Part shown: positions 11,020 through 24,210 of the stretch, piece after piece | How the letters are laid out: each line of letters starts with the position of its first letter | Position numbering within the stretch: the first letter of the stretch is position 1 | DNA from: Vermamoeba vermiformis | Taxonomy: Eukaryota > Tubulinea > Echinamoebida | Direction: 5' to 3' | Assembly (NCBI GenBank): GCA_045837725.1 | Contig: JBEWZL010000132.1 | Coordinates: forward strand, 62,001 to 126,000 | DNA length: 64,000 nucleotides | Program-made: the position numbers and the translations under genes | Notes under the pieces: model-generated | Database searches by the model: none | What the model was told of the DNA's origin: nothing | What the model saw: only the letters and a program-made list of their open reading frames with translations

Positions 11020-14000
11020 ATGGAAGCAGTACCACACTCGTGTTGGTCTCTTCCAACAGAAGTATTGACCAATCTCTTGGCATTAGTACCGTATCGTTCT
11101 GTTATCAATTTTGAAGCCGCCAGTAAAGCACAGCAGCAACAATTTGAACAATATGAACTTTATAAACATCTTTCGTGCAGGTTATTTCATTGGGGATCGA
11201 ATGGTAAATAAGAGCAGCTTTACAGATCTGTTCGAGATCGTTTTATTTGCTCGTTAAACGCACCAAATAAATTTGCAATAATTTTAAAATTAGTAACAGT
11301 ATATTAACGTCTTTTGTTGAAGATGCCAAGCAAGTCGAACAAAGCACAACGGAGAAAATAAATTGGCGAGCTGAGTTCATTATTTCTTCGATCCACCATG
11401 ACACAATACTTAGCAATAGACTAGTGCATGATACAACCCATAATAAGGACGCAGCAAAATTGATGCCAGAAGTTGCGCCGAATCACTTCAACTTCGTTTC
11501 TAATAATGAAGAGGAGGAATTTCATGTAAGCAATTGATTGTGGTGTATCTGAATGATGTATATATTCTATTTATTTACTATTATTTTCAAAGATGTTGTT
11601 TCGTAGCGAAAAGCAACTTTACCCACATCCACTCGGTGATTTTACTGTGGCGTACTACGAAGTCAACTTGATATCACGCAAAGACAATGCTCAGTAAGTG
11701 CTCCATATATATTATATTATCGCACATTAATATCGATTCATATTGCGCGTTTAAGAGATTTTTGTTTCTGGATCGAACTTTGTGGTCCGCTTGCTTAATA
11801 CTAATGTCACTATCATAGGGCGCAATTTGCTGTTGGTGCTGCTCTTGACGGCTACATTGCGTTTGCAGGAGTGGGAAGAAATTCTTTCGCATACACTATT
11901 GACGGCCAAGTGCTACTTGAGCTTGACATCGCGCCTGCAGATCAGCCACCAATAAACGTTGGCGACACTAGTAAGTGTTAGATTCCTTAATATTGATAAG
12001 AAGCATATATAAGAGTACACTAATTTATCATATAACACTAGTCGGCTTTGGCATTGACTTCAAAACAAGAGCCGTGTTCTGGACATTGAACGGTCAACTC
12101 GTGTGCACCAAAACACACAACTACTGGCAGGAACGACTGCTCAATCTCGAAACACTTCACGTATCGGTCAGCTGCGGTCATGGCTTCGAGTTCTCAATCA
12201 ATTTTGGTGCATCTCCGTTCTTGTTCGACATCCGCAAGCATCAACAAAATTCGCAACGAGAGAGTGCAGATCGCTTGAATGACGATAATAGTGCTGATAA
12301 AAACGTATTAAGAGATACGTATTCGATGACAAGTAAGCATATCTAATCAACTATGAGTTCAATGAGTTCGAACTTACCGCAAGATCTAATTCTTATTTAT
12401 ATATTTAGTGCTGCATCATGTCCTTAAATATATCGAAGAAGATACGCTTACAGCCATCGCTGACAAAGACCTCAGATTCGTCTCCCTCTTTGATTTCAAT
12501 CCGCCGAGTGGGGTGTATCATGTAGACATTAATCCGCTTTGGATCTGCTTGCTCTTTCCGAACGATGGGGATAATGGACTTATGGACGTACCGCTTGAAT
12601 TTTTGGCAACAAATTTAGAGCTGTTTCTTGAGTACGTACTGTAACAGATCGAGATCAGACGATAAAAAAAATCTAATACTGATACTGCATTTTGTAGGTG
12701 GAAAGACGATAAAAAAATCCAAATGATGGTCAAAAAACTATTTGATGAGTTTCAGATGGTAAGTAACTTTAAACTACAAGATTCAGAAACCAGATCTGAT
12801 TCCGTTTTCAGCCGTATGAAACAACAGACACATACGAAGATCTCGTTAACCGACTGCATGATAACGCACATGTTTTTTGGTTTATGAGATTTTTCCAGAC
12901 GATCAAGCGATTTGAAGACGACATCCGTCAAGACTTTGTGCAGGTGTGTACTGACATACTACTGCATTACTATTAATTTAAAATATTAAACATACTGTTT
13001 GCAGGATGATATTGCAGCTGGATGGGCACTTGTGGTCACGGCATTCAACACCATCGGTAAGATCCCGTTACAATTTTTAATAATTTTGCTCCAAAAACTG
13101 TAGAATATATTCTATATATTAACATTACCTTCCCAGTTACTAATGAGCAGCTGCCAATCGATCACTATTTGGTTCAAGCCTCACTTTGCTACCTCGATAA
13201 TATTTGTAAAACGGGCTTTCCCAAGCCAATTACTCAAGAGAATGCAAGCACGTTGGTGTCCAAAGCTAGATATCGTATATTGAGGTACGCGCATATTGGT
13301 ATTATCTTAATATTCTTCCTTAAACTAAAAAGAAATGCAACTACAAATGTACTGACTTAAATTCTAGTCTGCGGCTAAAAACCTTGCAGCTGATCATATT
13401 GGATAAAAACAGTAACAAGAAAGAGGATTTTGAGAAGCGTAATGTTAAGATCCAGGTACGAAATAATTGAAAAAAAAATTCTAAGAATTTCTGAAAGTAA
13501 TTAATTTCCGCTACAAAAATAGGAGTTGTATCGCCATCGAGTCGCCAAGGATACGTTAGATTTAACGCTCCAATCAGCACCGATTCCCACGGTGCCACTG
13601 AGAATGAACAGAGAAGAGCAAAAGAAGGCTCGGATCGACCGCCTGCTCACTACTTTATCTTTAATTGAGCACTACGACGTGCAAGATGACTTTACAAAGA
13701 GTCGCGTCATATTAGATGCTATAGGCATGCTTCGTATTCCAGAAGAAAAGGTCACATCCGAATCTGAACTTTTAGCCGAAGCAAAACAACAGATCATTCG
13801 AGAAGTACCCGCAGAAAGACGAATAGAAAGGCTTGAAGATATAAGAAGCTCTGTCGTAAAAGAAGACTACGAGCCTGAGGTCGTCAAGAACTTGGCTCGT
13901 ACGTTTGGTTTGGATGTAGAAGCGGACATTGACCGACTCAGAGAGCAAATCAAAAACAAGCTCGACAAGGATATAAATCAGATTAAGAAGAAACCGAAGC

Positions 14001-14101
14001 AACAGATCTCCTTGAAGACTCAGTTACTGATCGGATCTGGTATCGGTCTTTTACTCGGACTTGGTGCCGCTTTCTTTGTGCATCGACGCAACGCCAAGTA
14101 A
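11020..14101 (+). CDS. F-box/SPRY protein with C-terminal membrane anchor (paralogue B)
   Basis: Exons include 11020-11203, 11323-11525, 11593-11693, 11819-11970, 12042-12332, 12409-12631, 12698-12758, 12812-12943 and later ones; the last begins near 13524 with ELYRHRVAKDTLDLTL. The N terminus MEAVPHSCWSLPTEVLTNLL is F-box-like. The SPRY domain shows QFAVGAALDGYIAFAGVGRN and GFGIDFKTRAVFWTLNGQLV. The C terminus is a basic stretch and a tail membrane segment LLIGSGIGLLLGLGAAFFVH followed by RRNAK. It is paralogous to the minus-strand gene at 4791-7931 across the whole length, with the same intron phases at most junctions. It is predicted to be a membrane-tethered SCF-type adaptor. It converges on the macroglobulin gene with 117 bp between stops. 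Confidence 0.82.
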
Positions 14102-14218
14102 TCATCAATTATAGAACACTTAATATACACCTATTGGAACAATAATACTTGTGATAAAAAATTTTTATCATTAAATCATTTACTTTGGCTAATCCAAAAC
14201 TATTCCAAATAAGGAAAT

Positions 14219-17200
14219 CTATTTCTCGACGTACACAATGTCGGTAGCAGAGCGGCCAAAGATCTCAGGGCTGTACATTTCTTCAGCTTTAGCAGGTGGT
14301 ACGATGAACACACCTTCCGTAGTTGCGCGACAGAGGTACTTGTACTGATAGTGACCTTCCCATAATAACGATTGGAAGGCTTCAGCTCGTTCATCGCGCA
14401 AGTTTTGGTGTTCGTACCAGCGATGAGCGTGGTAGACACGTGTCGTGAACGGATTGTAGTTGTTTTGCGCGTTCAAATTGAGCACTGCACGCTGATCTTC
14501 ACCAGTCTCAACACCTAAAATAAGACGTTTTGTTAATACGTGATACTTTAGGATGAATTTGTTGCCTTTTATGGAAATTTCTGACTTACCTTTTAAGGCA
14601 GTGTTGATAATCTCGACACCAGCGGGTAATTTATCAACGAGAGCAATGTGATATCTGCGCGAGGTCGTGGTCATCATGACAGAAACACGCACCTTCTCGC
14701 CCAACTTGAAGTGCCAGTTGCCGTCCTTGTCTTGTGTCACGTGCTTCTTGTCGTCGACACCCTCGTAAGTACGTTCAATCTTGAAGCCGTAGCACGCTGC
14801 TTTCAACTTCAAATCGTCAGGGGCGTAGTTCATCGCGAGACGGTAGTACAATCTACCAGGGCCTTGTTTGGTCAAGATCAAATCAGTGTCGCCAGTCTCG
14901 AACAAGAACTGCATGGGCACGTTGATGATGTTCGTCTCAGTCGTGCGGCCCTTGAAGTTCTGTTCACCGGCAAATAGTTCGCCTAGCCAGACTTGTGCGG
15001 TGAAATTGGGCTCGTCTTTCTCGTAGACTGCAAAGTAGAGATCGAGTGCCACGAGAATCAAGCAGTTTTCTTGCGTGTTGTTCCATTTGCCGGCCTTGCG
15101 GTGGGCAAGCAGACCCTTGGCGAGCTTGGGAATGAGTCCGTTCTTTTGGTCCACGGTCAACAGCGCCTCGAGCAGGACACCATCGACTCTGCGGTCAGAG
15201 TGCAACATGACGTATTGGCCCTCTTGGTCTGAGTACTTGGTGATAAAGTTAGCAGTCTCAGCAGTCTCGTTGACTCTGTTCTGAATGAACTTGAGAATCG
15301 ATGCGATGGCGTCAGTAGTCTTCTTCGATTTGTCAGTGTGCATGGCAACCATCAACCAGCCCAACGAATCTAAGTTCACGCCTTCATTGCCTTGTTTTTC
15401 GTAGATCTTACGAGCTTCTTCAGCCACCTAAAGAACGAACAAATTGTGAGCTACGTTGTTTTTTAAAATAAATCAAACTTACGTTGTCACCGAGCTTTTG
15501 TCTGACGTAGAGGCAGTAAGCCAACAACGAGTACTTGGAGTGCTTGCTCATCCACCAGAAGTGCAAGTCCAAAAACATCTCGAGTGATTTCAAGAACTTG
15601 TGAGCACGCGAGAGAAGAGTCTTGTCGACAGTAACGCCTAATAAAATGCAATTAAGTAAAGATTTTTTCACGGAAAAATGACACGTGTCAACAAGTGTCA
15701 AATTAAACAACTTGAGCTACTTAAAGTACCTTTTTGTTGAGCCTTTGCCAAGCAGTGAGTGACGTGCACGGAAATAAAAGGATCAGGACAGCGCCAGTAA
15801 TCCGCAGTTTTCTTCCAGAAGTAAAATCCTCCCGTGAAGTGCGGCTTGAAGTCATGATCTTCTTGTCGCTTCAACAAGGTCTTGAGCTGCTCTTGGAGGG
15901 CCAACAAGATTGCCATGTTGGACGGCAAGTCTGGAACATTGAACGCTTGCAAGACGTCCTTCAACGAAACAATGCCGAGAATTCTCGAAGCCAGTTGTTC
16001 TGAGCAGTCAAACTCGTACTTCCACAAGTAGAGCACGGCGTCAGTGAGTGACTGCAACACGGTGGAACTCGTTTGCACTTCAAAGCCACCAAACTCTTTG
16101 TACACGTTCTTCGGGGTCTTGACGGGCTGGAAGACGACGGTCTTATCGCTAATGTCGCCGTAAGCTAAGTGATACAACGTTAGTAATGAAGTACAAATGA
16201 GGCTAAGTCACGTACTCGCAAAGGCCTCAGAAGTGGCAGGGGTCCAGACTGGCAATGAAATTTCAGCAGCGTCAGAGAAGTCCTCGCTAGACGCGACAAT
16301 TTGGAATCTAGCCGTGCCCGCGTACTTAGTCTCAACAGGCAAGAAGATAGCCACTCGCTTGGCAGCGCCAATCTTCATTCTGCGCAACACTCGTTAAGAC
16401 TTTTCCTGTAAAAGACGCTTAACTGCACGTACCTGTAACCACCGGTGAAGTTGCCTCTGAATCGTGCATTGGTGCAACGAGCGGCCACGCGCACAACGAG
16501 GTCTTGGTCAGTTTGATTTTGCAAGACCACGCTGCACTCGGCTTTGTCGCCCAAATTAAGGAATCGAGGGAACGATGGACGGACCATAAAAGGCAATTTA
16601 GCAACGACAGATGCATCGCCCAAGCCAAACTTGCGGTCAGTGACTGCCACAGCCCAGACACGGTACTTGGTCAATGAGTCCGGCAGTTTGAACTCGACGG
16701 AGACGTTGCCGTTCTTGTCGGTCACCACTGAAGGTGTGAAGTTTGCAATTGCAGTGAAATTGCTGCGCACTTCGATGGGCGTCGAGGCCTCTTCGACAGG
16801 TGCAGACAACGACCCGCTCAACATGTCCATTGAGGGAGCCATATCTTTTTTCCGTGCGTTAGCCATTGGAGCCATTGGAGGAGCTAAGCTCTGTTGCATC
16901 TGTGCCATCATTGGAGCAGGAGCAGCGGATTTAGCGGGCATTGCCGACGCCATTCGCATCATTGGACGTGGAGGAGCACCACCAGGGGCAGGGGGACCTC
17001 CTCCTCCCATTCCAGACGAAGAATCGCTAGCAACAGGCAATTCTGGCTCTGGAGGCTTTGGTGCGTTTTCTGCAAACTTTTGCAAGTCCTCAGAGCTACA
17101 ACCACCATGAATAATCAATGTATGAAAGAATTCTAATAGCTACGTACCTAATAAGCAAGACGGCGCTTCTCAAGTAAGAAAAGCCGGTGCCTGTTTGTCG

Positions 17201-20200
17201 GTGAGGATTGAACAAGGACAGAGGATTGCTCAACGAATAGCCAGTCAATGCCAAGACACTCTCGTCGACCACAATCACGCAAACTTCAGCGTTTTCCTGC
17301 GGCTCGTTCTTGGCATTAGCTACGTGCACGTTGACCACGGCTTGTGAGCCAGGCTTGTACGATGCTTGGCTGGTCGTAACATCGACCTTCAACTCGTCAG
17401 ACTTGTTGACAATGTTGATGTTGGCGAGGCCTTTAGCGAAGCAGGGGCGCGGAGGAGCGGTCAAATCTAGCACACCCGAGTTCAAGGCACGAGGCTTGCA
17501 ACCCATGAGATCGACTTGAATCTGCACGTTAGGCTGCCAGTCTTCTTTGATCGGGAACTTGACTGTCACAGAGTCCTCGACAAGTTTGAAGCGTTCAGTG
17601 TGCACGACACCTTCACACAACAGCGTTAACAAGCCTTCAGCGGGCTTGAACGGAGATTGAACGAGCAACTCTCCCGTAGTCTCTCCATCGAATGGCGAGT
17701 ATGTCTGTTTGTCGGGGATGATGATAGCCTCTTCTTGGGTCACTTTAGTGATCTTAGGCGTTGGCGTAGCCTTTGCACCAGACACGTTGAAGGTGACCTT
17801 GGTCTCATTGCGCAGCTCTATTGTTATGATTAGAATCAAGTCCGATAGTCACGTGCAGTGTCTCTTACTTCGACCGTCAGCTGTGATGAATTCAAAAGTA
17901 TACTGGCCTCCGTCTTTAGGGAAGTACTCGTAGACAAGTGGTTCGCTCTTCGAGACCAACTTGACGATCTTGCTGCTGCTCTTTTCAACTTCGCGAGTCA
18001 AACCTTGTTCGTCTGAAAACACTTGTTAATCACCATTTCTTGATAGTCCTTTGCACTTACCCTTCTCGTCTTGAACCCACTTGCGAGTCTGTTTGATCCA
18101 GAAAGGCACGCCTTCCTTAGCCTTGCCATCGATGTCGGTGACAATAACGTCCATAGGGAACAGATCGTGAGGCTTGCCGTAGGCTCGCTTGACATTGACA
18201 CCAAGGTAGTACTCCGAAGGGTGTAACAGGAAGCTGTGAGACCGTTAGAAAATTGAATTGCAGGTCAATGTCGTAATACCTTGTCGAAGTTTCACGGGTT
18301 TGGTAGTTAAGATCGGTGATGGCAGCAATAGCTTTCAGGGTCTTGGGTGCCTTCAAATTACCCGCGTAAACGATCTTCACTTCGTGTTCACCGTTCACAT
18401 CGGTCTTGCCATTCAATTCATTGCCTTCTTCGTCGGACTCTTCGTCGGATTCTTCGTGATCAAGGAGTGACGGGCGCAATAGAGGTCCACCTTTAATCAT
18501 CGGACGAGGAGGTGGAGGAAGTCCAAAGCTTGGTGTGACTGATCGAATACCAAATATTTGGCCACGAATGTCATCAAAAGTGAATGGTGTGAAGGTTGGA
18601 CGATCCATCCACCAGGGCTTGACGTCACCAAAAGAGAACTTGGACCAACCAGGCGGCGAGTAGAAAGCGTCGCTGTCTTGCAAAGTCCACTTGACCTTGG
18701 CGTCAGACAATCCTCCACCTGCAAAGTAGGTCGCCTTGGCCTTGGCAACAGCAAATCCTCCTTCCTTGCTTGCAATGTGATTGGAGATTGGAACGTAGCT
18801 CGAGCTCACTTCGTACTCGGGTCTGCGGAACTCTTCGACTTTGAACGTGTGGGTGTATGTAATAGAAGTGCCCACGGTAGTAAAAATCACTGACGCAGTG
18901 CCCAAGTTCATGTTGTCAGGCAAATTCAACTTGAGGTCAAAGGCACCAAACTTGTTGAATTCGAGATCTCCCTTGGAGATTTCCGCGCCACGTGGATCAC
19001 GGAAGACGTACGTCATCTTGCCGCTGCCATAGGTAGGCATGATTTTTCTTGTTTCGGATCGTTTCAAGTGTCGCAAGTAGCCCTTGATGTGAACCTCTTC
19101 TTTGGGTCTGTACAACTTTCTGTCATCAAACACGAACCAGTTGTTGCTCTCAAAGCCAGTCTTTGTGTAGTTAACGGGAGTAAATGCCACGTCATTGCCC
19201 TTCGAGCACATGACAATGCCCTTCGCTGCGCCATTGAACTTGGGGAACAAGATGATACCATCGTCATTTGTCTTGCCTGTAAACCGACGTTAAATCACGT
19301 GTCAAAAAAAGCCACTAGCTCGTACCTGAGCAATTGTTTGGAGCGCTAATTTGCACACCACTGGCAGGCTTGCCGTCTTCCAGCATCGAGGCCCACACGA
19401 GCAACTCTCCGCTGCCCTGTGAGAAGATAGTGTCCACGCACATGCGCGTAGATTGTATCCACGAGTACAACTTGGGGTGGTAGTCTTCGTACTTGTCATA
19501 GTAGCTGCTGTGGAAAACTCGCCAAGCGGCCTCAGTAGGCTCCACTCTGACAATCAACTGACCCAAGTTTTCATTAGGGAACTGCAAGTGAGGTCTCAAG
19601 TCAATCATCAATTGCTTGGGGACACCTGGTTCAACGTCTGTCTTGATAATGGTCTCGTGGACAACCTTTCCAAATTTGGAAACATGCGGACGGCGATTGT
19701 TGAACTCCGCAGTGGCAGAGAAGTACTCGGTGGGAGCGACTTGGTACACTTTGACGTGAAGCTCGTGATAGCCGACAACAATTGGGGTCAAAGTCGGGTG
19801 AGTCTTAGGATCAAGCACGACCAAGTTGGACGGGCCAGCTAATTACAAACCGTTAGACATTGCACGAAAATATAGGAGATTGATTTAGACTTACTAAGTG
19901 AGTCGTAACCGGGGCCAACCTTCACGTCGTACGTGTTAGCACCAGTCAGCTTTTGCTCGTAGACGTCGCACAAGGCACGATCAATGGTGACTGTGTACTT
20001 CTTGCTCGGGTCACTATCATTCTCGATAACGAGACACGATTGTTGTCTCATGAGGCCATAAGAACTGCCAAAGATCCCGACACTAGCAGTGTTAGCGGAG
20101 TTATTTTCAATTCTGAAAACAGCTTTCTTCAACGGAGGTGTGATCTTGACCATGCTCTCTTTGAAAGTGCCCATATCAATTGGATTCGTGAAGTAAATGT

Positions 20201-22467
20201 GCCAAGTAGCACGAGGATGGTAAGACGAAGGTCTGTAGGGCTGGTCAACACTAAACAATGCCATGGATTAGTAAGGCTGAAACAAAGTTGAATTATTAGT
20301 ACGTACCCGAACGGAGGATAAGTGGAGAATGAAGCACTTTGGACGGTGGTAGATTTCAACGGGCCTTCTAAGGACGGGACTGACGGACCAACATTGATGT
20401 TGTAAGTCGTGTTAGGCTTCAAATCTGTCTTGAATCTGAAGCCGAAGAACGTCGAGGCATTGATCTCGTTAGTGTCGTATCTGCGCGCAGCCAATGCGGC
20501 AAGTGTTTCTTCGGTGGAAAGCAATTGCAACTCCGGGGCGTTAGAAACCCTAGAGCTTGTTAGCGCGTTGAAATAAATCAAAATGAAAGACGTACTTGAC
20601 GACTTTGATAACCTCAGCCGGATTGATCCGTTGATCGAATCTCAAGACGATTGTCGGGCCCAAGCAATCGAGTCGCTGGCTGTAGCTGCTTGGAGAATGC
20701 GTCCACATGTTGTCAGAGAAGTTCGAGATGTAATGCACGTTCTTCAAAATCGGTGTGTTGGTGGAAAACTTCATGACAAAGTCTTTGGCCAGAACACCGT
20801 TCACCATCGACTTGGTGCCAGCAGGGATCTTAATGGAATAATCCGTGGAGAACGGGAATCGGCCCTCAGCCTCGAACTGCAATATAGTAGTGCCCTTCCA
20901 GACCCAACGACCGGCAATACCTTGAGGCTCCAATGTAGCAGGCACGGGGACTGAGGTAAGTTAGAACTAGATAGAATAGCTTATGCTGCACTTACTCTCT
21001 TTCAAGTCAGCGATGCTAGCAACAGGAACCATAGGCTGGTTGAATGTGATTGAAGCCACAGGCACGGGAACATTGAGAGATCCCTTCGGCGAGTGTCGTA
21101 AGATTTGAAGCTCGCCACCAGTCTCTTCTTTGTTGAGCTTCTTCGCCTCTTCCACGTCGATCACAACCTCGGGGCGAACTAGCACGTGTCAATATAATTC
21201 GTGAATAAGACTCTGTTGTCACGTACCTTCAGGTGGAGGAGGGAACGGTTGGTTGATTCGCTCGCCTGTCTTAGGAGCCTTCAACGAAGTTTCTATTGTC
21301 GGGTTAGTTTTCTAAAGTTCAGTCTTGTGGTAATGAAGACGCACCTCTCACAGCGAAGTTCTTCTCGTCACCCTCTGCGCTTTGAATAGGAGCAGCACGG
21401 TTCAATAACTTCTCCAAGGACTCTGCGTTAAGAGGTTCCATCGGCTCGACAGGTTGGTCAGTCTCGGGCTGCTCTTGTGCGTCTTGATCTTCCTCGGCAT
21501 CTGCCTCAATGTTCGCTGCCTCGACAGCGTCAATCTTTGTCAACTTGGTAGTGAAGGGCACGAGCTCAGTATCTAGCTTAAAAGTGAGTCCGAGTGGCGA
21601 ATGCATCACGTGAGTTGACGTTACCTGGCAAGTCATCAGGCTCTTCAGCACTAGAATCTTCGTCTTCCTCATCGATGCGAGGTGACTTAGCCTCGTCCTC
21701 GACAATGGCATAAGGAGACTTGGTGACATCTGCACAAAGTGTCAATCAATGTCACATCTGTCAGTTTACCTACCCTTGGTATTCCAGTTTGCCGATACTT
21801 TTAAGTTCTGCTTTTCTTGAATAGTATTATTTTTGTTTTCGTTCTCTTCCGTAGGCTTTATTTGACCTTCGCCGTACTGGATTTTGAGTTGGAGCGAACC
21901 TTGAACTGAATCTTTCTTGTTTGGGCGAGAAGATAACGGAAACCAGTCTTCAATTGGCGATTTGCTAAGCAAATCTTTGTTGATTTTAATTGTAACTTGA
22001 CCCTGGAAACGGTCAGATTCGAGAATCCGCAACGAGATCATAATATCTTACCAAAAACTTGTCAGCAAGCACTTTCTGCTTATGCCACAAGCTAATCTGG
22101 ACACCAGAAAAATCCGACGCATCACTAAAACGATTCAGTAAGCACCAAAAATTGAAATCGATTTTTCATGACGCTTACAAGCTTAGTTTTTCGTTCCAAC
22201 TCGGTGTTTGCGTCTTCTTAACAGGCTCTAAAAATTATACAATGGTTAATCAAAAAAATCTATTGCTGCTAAAGGAGTTTTACTTGTCGTGCTTGGCTTG
22301 CCGATCGCCTTGCCGCCAGCATCGAGCACTGCAACTACGACGTAGGCATCGTATTTGGACTTAAGATCCTTTCCAGCGACCGCTAAATTAAGAATGAGTC
22401 TCTTCTTCGGGATGTGGTAAATATCTTACGCACCTGTTACTTGGAGTTGCGTAGCTCCTTTCTCCAT
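14219..22467 (-). CDS. Alpha-2-macroglobulin family protein, bacterial type, with N-terminal C2 domain
   Basis: About 23 exons from the ATG at 22467 (MEKGATQLQVTG) to the stop at 14219 encode roughly 2,350-2,400 residues. The first about 160 residues resemble a C2 domain (VVVAVLDAGGKAIGKP, EPVKKTQTPSWNEKLSF). An acidic, Pro-rich linker follows (AEEDQDAQEQPETDQPVEPM). Then come MG-type beta domains, including YRPKEEVHIKGYLRHLKR and IIPDKQTYSPFDGETTGELL. A Met/Pro/Ala/Gly-rich insert lies at about 16830-17060, before FTPSVVTDKNGNVSVEFKLP. The thioester motif is DCSEQ (Cys codon 16004-16006, Gln codon 15995-15997), followed by alpha-helical repeats. Macroglobulins trap proteases by a bait region and a Cys-Gln thioester. 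No signal peptide is seen, so this one may be cytosolic or exported unconventionally; the C2 domain suggests membrane binding. Confidence 0.85.
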
Positions 22468-22651
22468 TTGGTGCTGAGTATTAATTAAATAAAATAAATG
22501 CACGAAACAGCAACAATTGTTTTTGTAGGGTTTGGTTTGGGTTTCTAGAAAGCATTACATTTTTACCTACGAATTGCTTAATTTGGATGTGTAACAGAAT
22601 AAACAAAGAATGATTGGAACTGTGGGACTAACAGCTGCATTTACGCTAACT

Positions 22652-23964
22652 TTACAAGTTAGAGTAGTTGTTTTGACCAGGCAACCACTTGGCGCGGAAG
22701 TAGTACAGAGCGAATCCGACGAGTCCGACACCGGCGACCACAGCGACGATGATGCCAAAGATAGCACCACCCGAGAGAGGAGTGGAGGCGGGAACGAGAG
22801 AATCACCGCTAGGAGTAACTCTTCTGGCTGTGTGACGCGAAAATTAGAAACGTCATCGCGAACGTTCTGGAAGTAATTTAACGTACAGCGAACAGTAACA
22901 ACGTAGGACTCAGAGGCAGCGCGGTTGTCGTGCAACTTGTTAACAGGATTGATCATGATCCAAACAGTTTCAGCATGAGCCATCGCAGTGAACTCGAAGA
23001 AGAAGCCTGAAAGGGCGCAATATTTTAATCAAACGGAGCCGAATTTCTGATTACTGTAGCCATATACTTACTGTTAACCTTGGATAGATCAAAGCTATGG
23101 CGAGTCGGCGCAGAAAGGGAAGTAGGGCAGTCAGTACCGGATGTAACTGTAATGGAGGAAATAGTCTCATTGAGGTTAGTAAGAGGTGCCTCGATGATGA
23201 CGTCAAAATCTTCTGTTTGGTCAGGTTGGAATCCAGCAATGGTGAGCTTGATGAAACGAGCGCTGATCATTTCGCAAACCAGATCGGGAGTGTAGACTTT
23301 TCGGCAGACAGGAAAAGTCAGCATGCCAATGCCGAATGAAGGAAGTAAAAGAGAAGGAACGGTTTCTAATATTATTAGCAAATATATCAAAAATTTTCAG
23401 TAACCTACCAACACGCAGGTATTGACCCCATCTGCCATCATTACCATTCGTTTCAGCATGATAGTGCACGCGGAAGGTTTCGTCCTTGGCTAAAGTGAGC
23501 ATGCAGGGATCTGTAATATATTAGTAGAGTTTTTGAAACGCGAAGTTTTCGATCTTTCGTACCAGCTACTTCTAAGTGGAATCCGTTCAACACAGCTGGT
23601 TGACCACCAGGAGAACGGTACGTAAGGTCATGAGTCTATAATTTTATTAGAATTTTTGGCATAATTAGAAAATTAATACCTTATTGTAGTGCACATTTTT
23701 GGATGTGACTATATCCGCCTTTGAAACATTGATGTACGTTGCGCCGATAGAAGTTACGTTCCAGCCATAGATAGCAAGACCGGGGGGCGCGATTCCTTGC
23801 CATTGACTCTCAATAGTATTTTTGAACGGACGTACTGCTGAGAAGGTTTCAGTGTAGTAGGTCTCGCTGGCGTTGTCAATCTCATTGTAGTCTGTTCTCG
23901 CGTCGATGACGTAAGCGGAGGCTATTAAAGCCAAAAAAAGCGTGCACAACTTTTGAGGGTGCAT
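22652..23964 (-). CDS. Type I membrane glycoprotein, hypothetical
   Basis: About six exons from the ATG at 23964 (MHPQKLCTLFLALIASAYVI, a clear signal peptide) to the stop at 22652. The ectodomain is beta-rich with paired Cys (DPCMLTLAKDETFRVHYHAE, FPVCRKVYTPDLVCEMISAR, SGTDCPTS) and Asn-X-Ser/Thr sites. A Thr/Ser/Pro stalk leads to one membrane segment (AIFGIIVAVVAGVGLVGFAL) and a short basic tail YFRAKWLPGQNNYSNL. The tail sequence NNYSNL could be a sorting signal, but that is speculation. It lies upstream of and in line with the macroglobulin gene, 184 bp away. I do not recognise the family. Confidence 0.75.
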
Positions 23965-24210
23965 ACTACGTGTTGTTCACTGGCGAAAGTACAAAAACAA
24001 AATTGATCCAAACCCGCCAACAAAATTTGTACCAAAGGGTACCCTGGCTTAAAATGACAATTAATACTATATACTTACGGGCAAGGAGATAATAGTGATC
24101 TTACCTTGTAACAATGAAAGTTCTTCGAAAATGTCCAAACAGATCCAAATCTAAAAAGTGGCAAAGACCACCCCCGCTAAGAGTTGGTTTATAATAAATA
24201 AATAAAAAAA

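Noticed and set aside
14648-15284. Plus-strand open frames opposite the macroglobulin gene
   Set aside because: They have no domain logic and lie fully antisense to well-supported exons.
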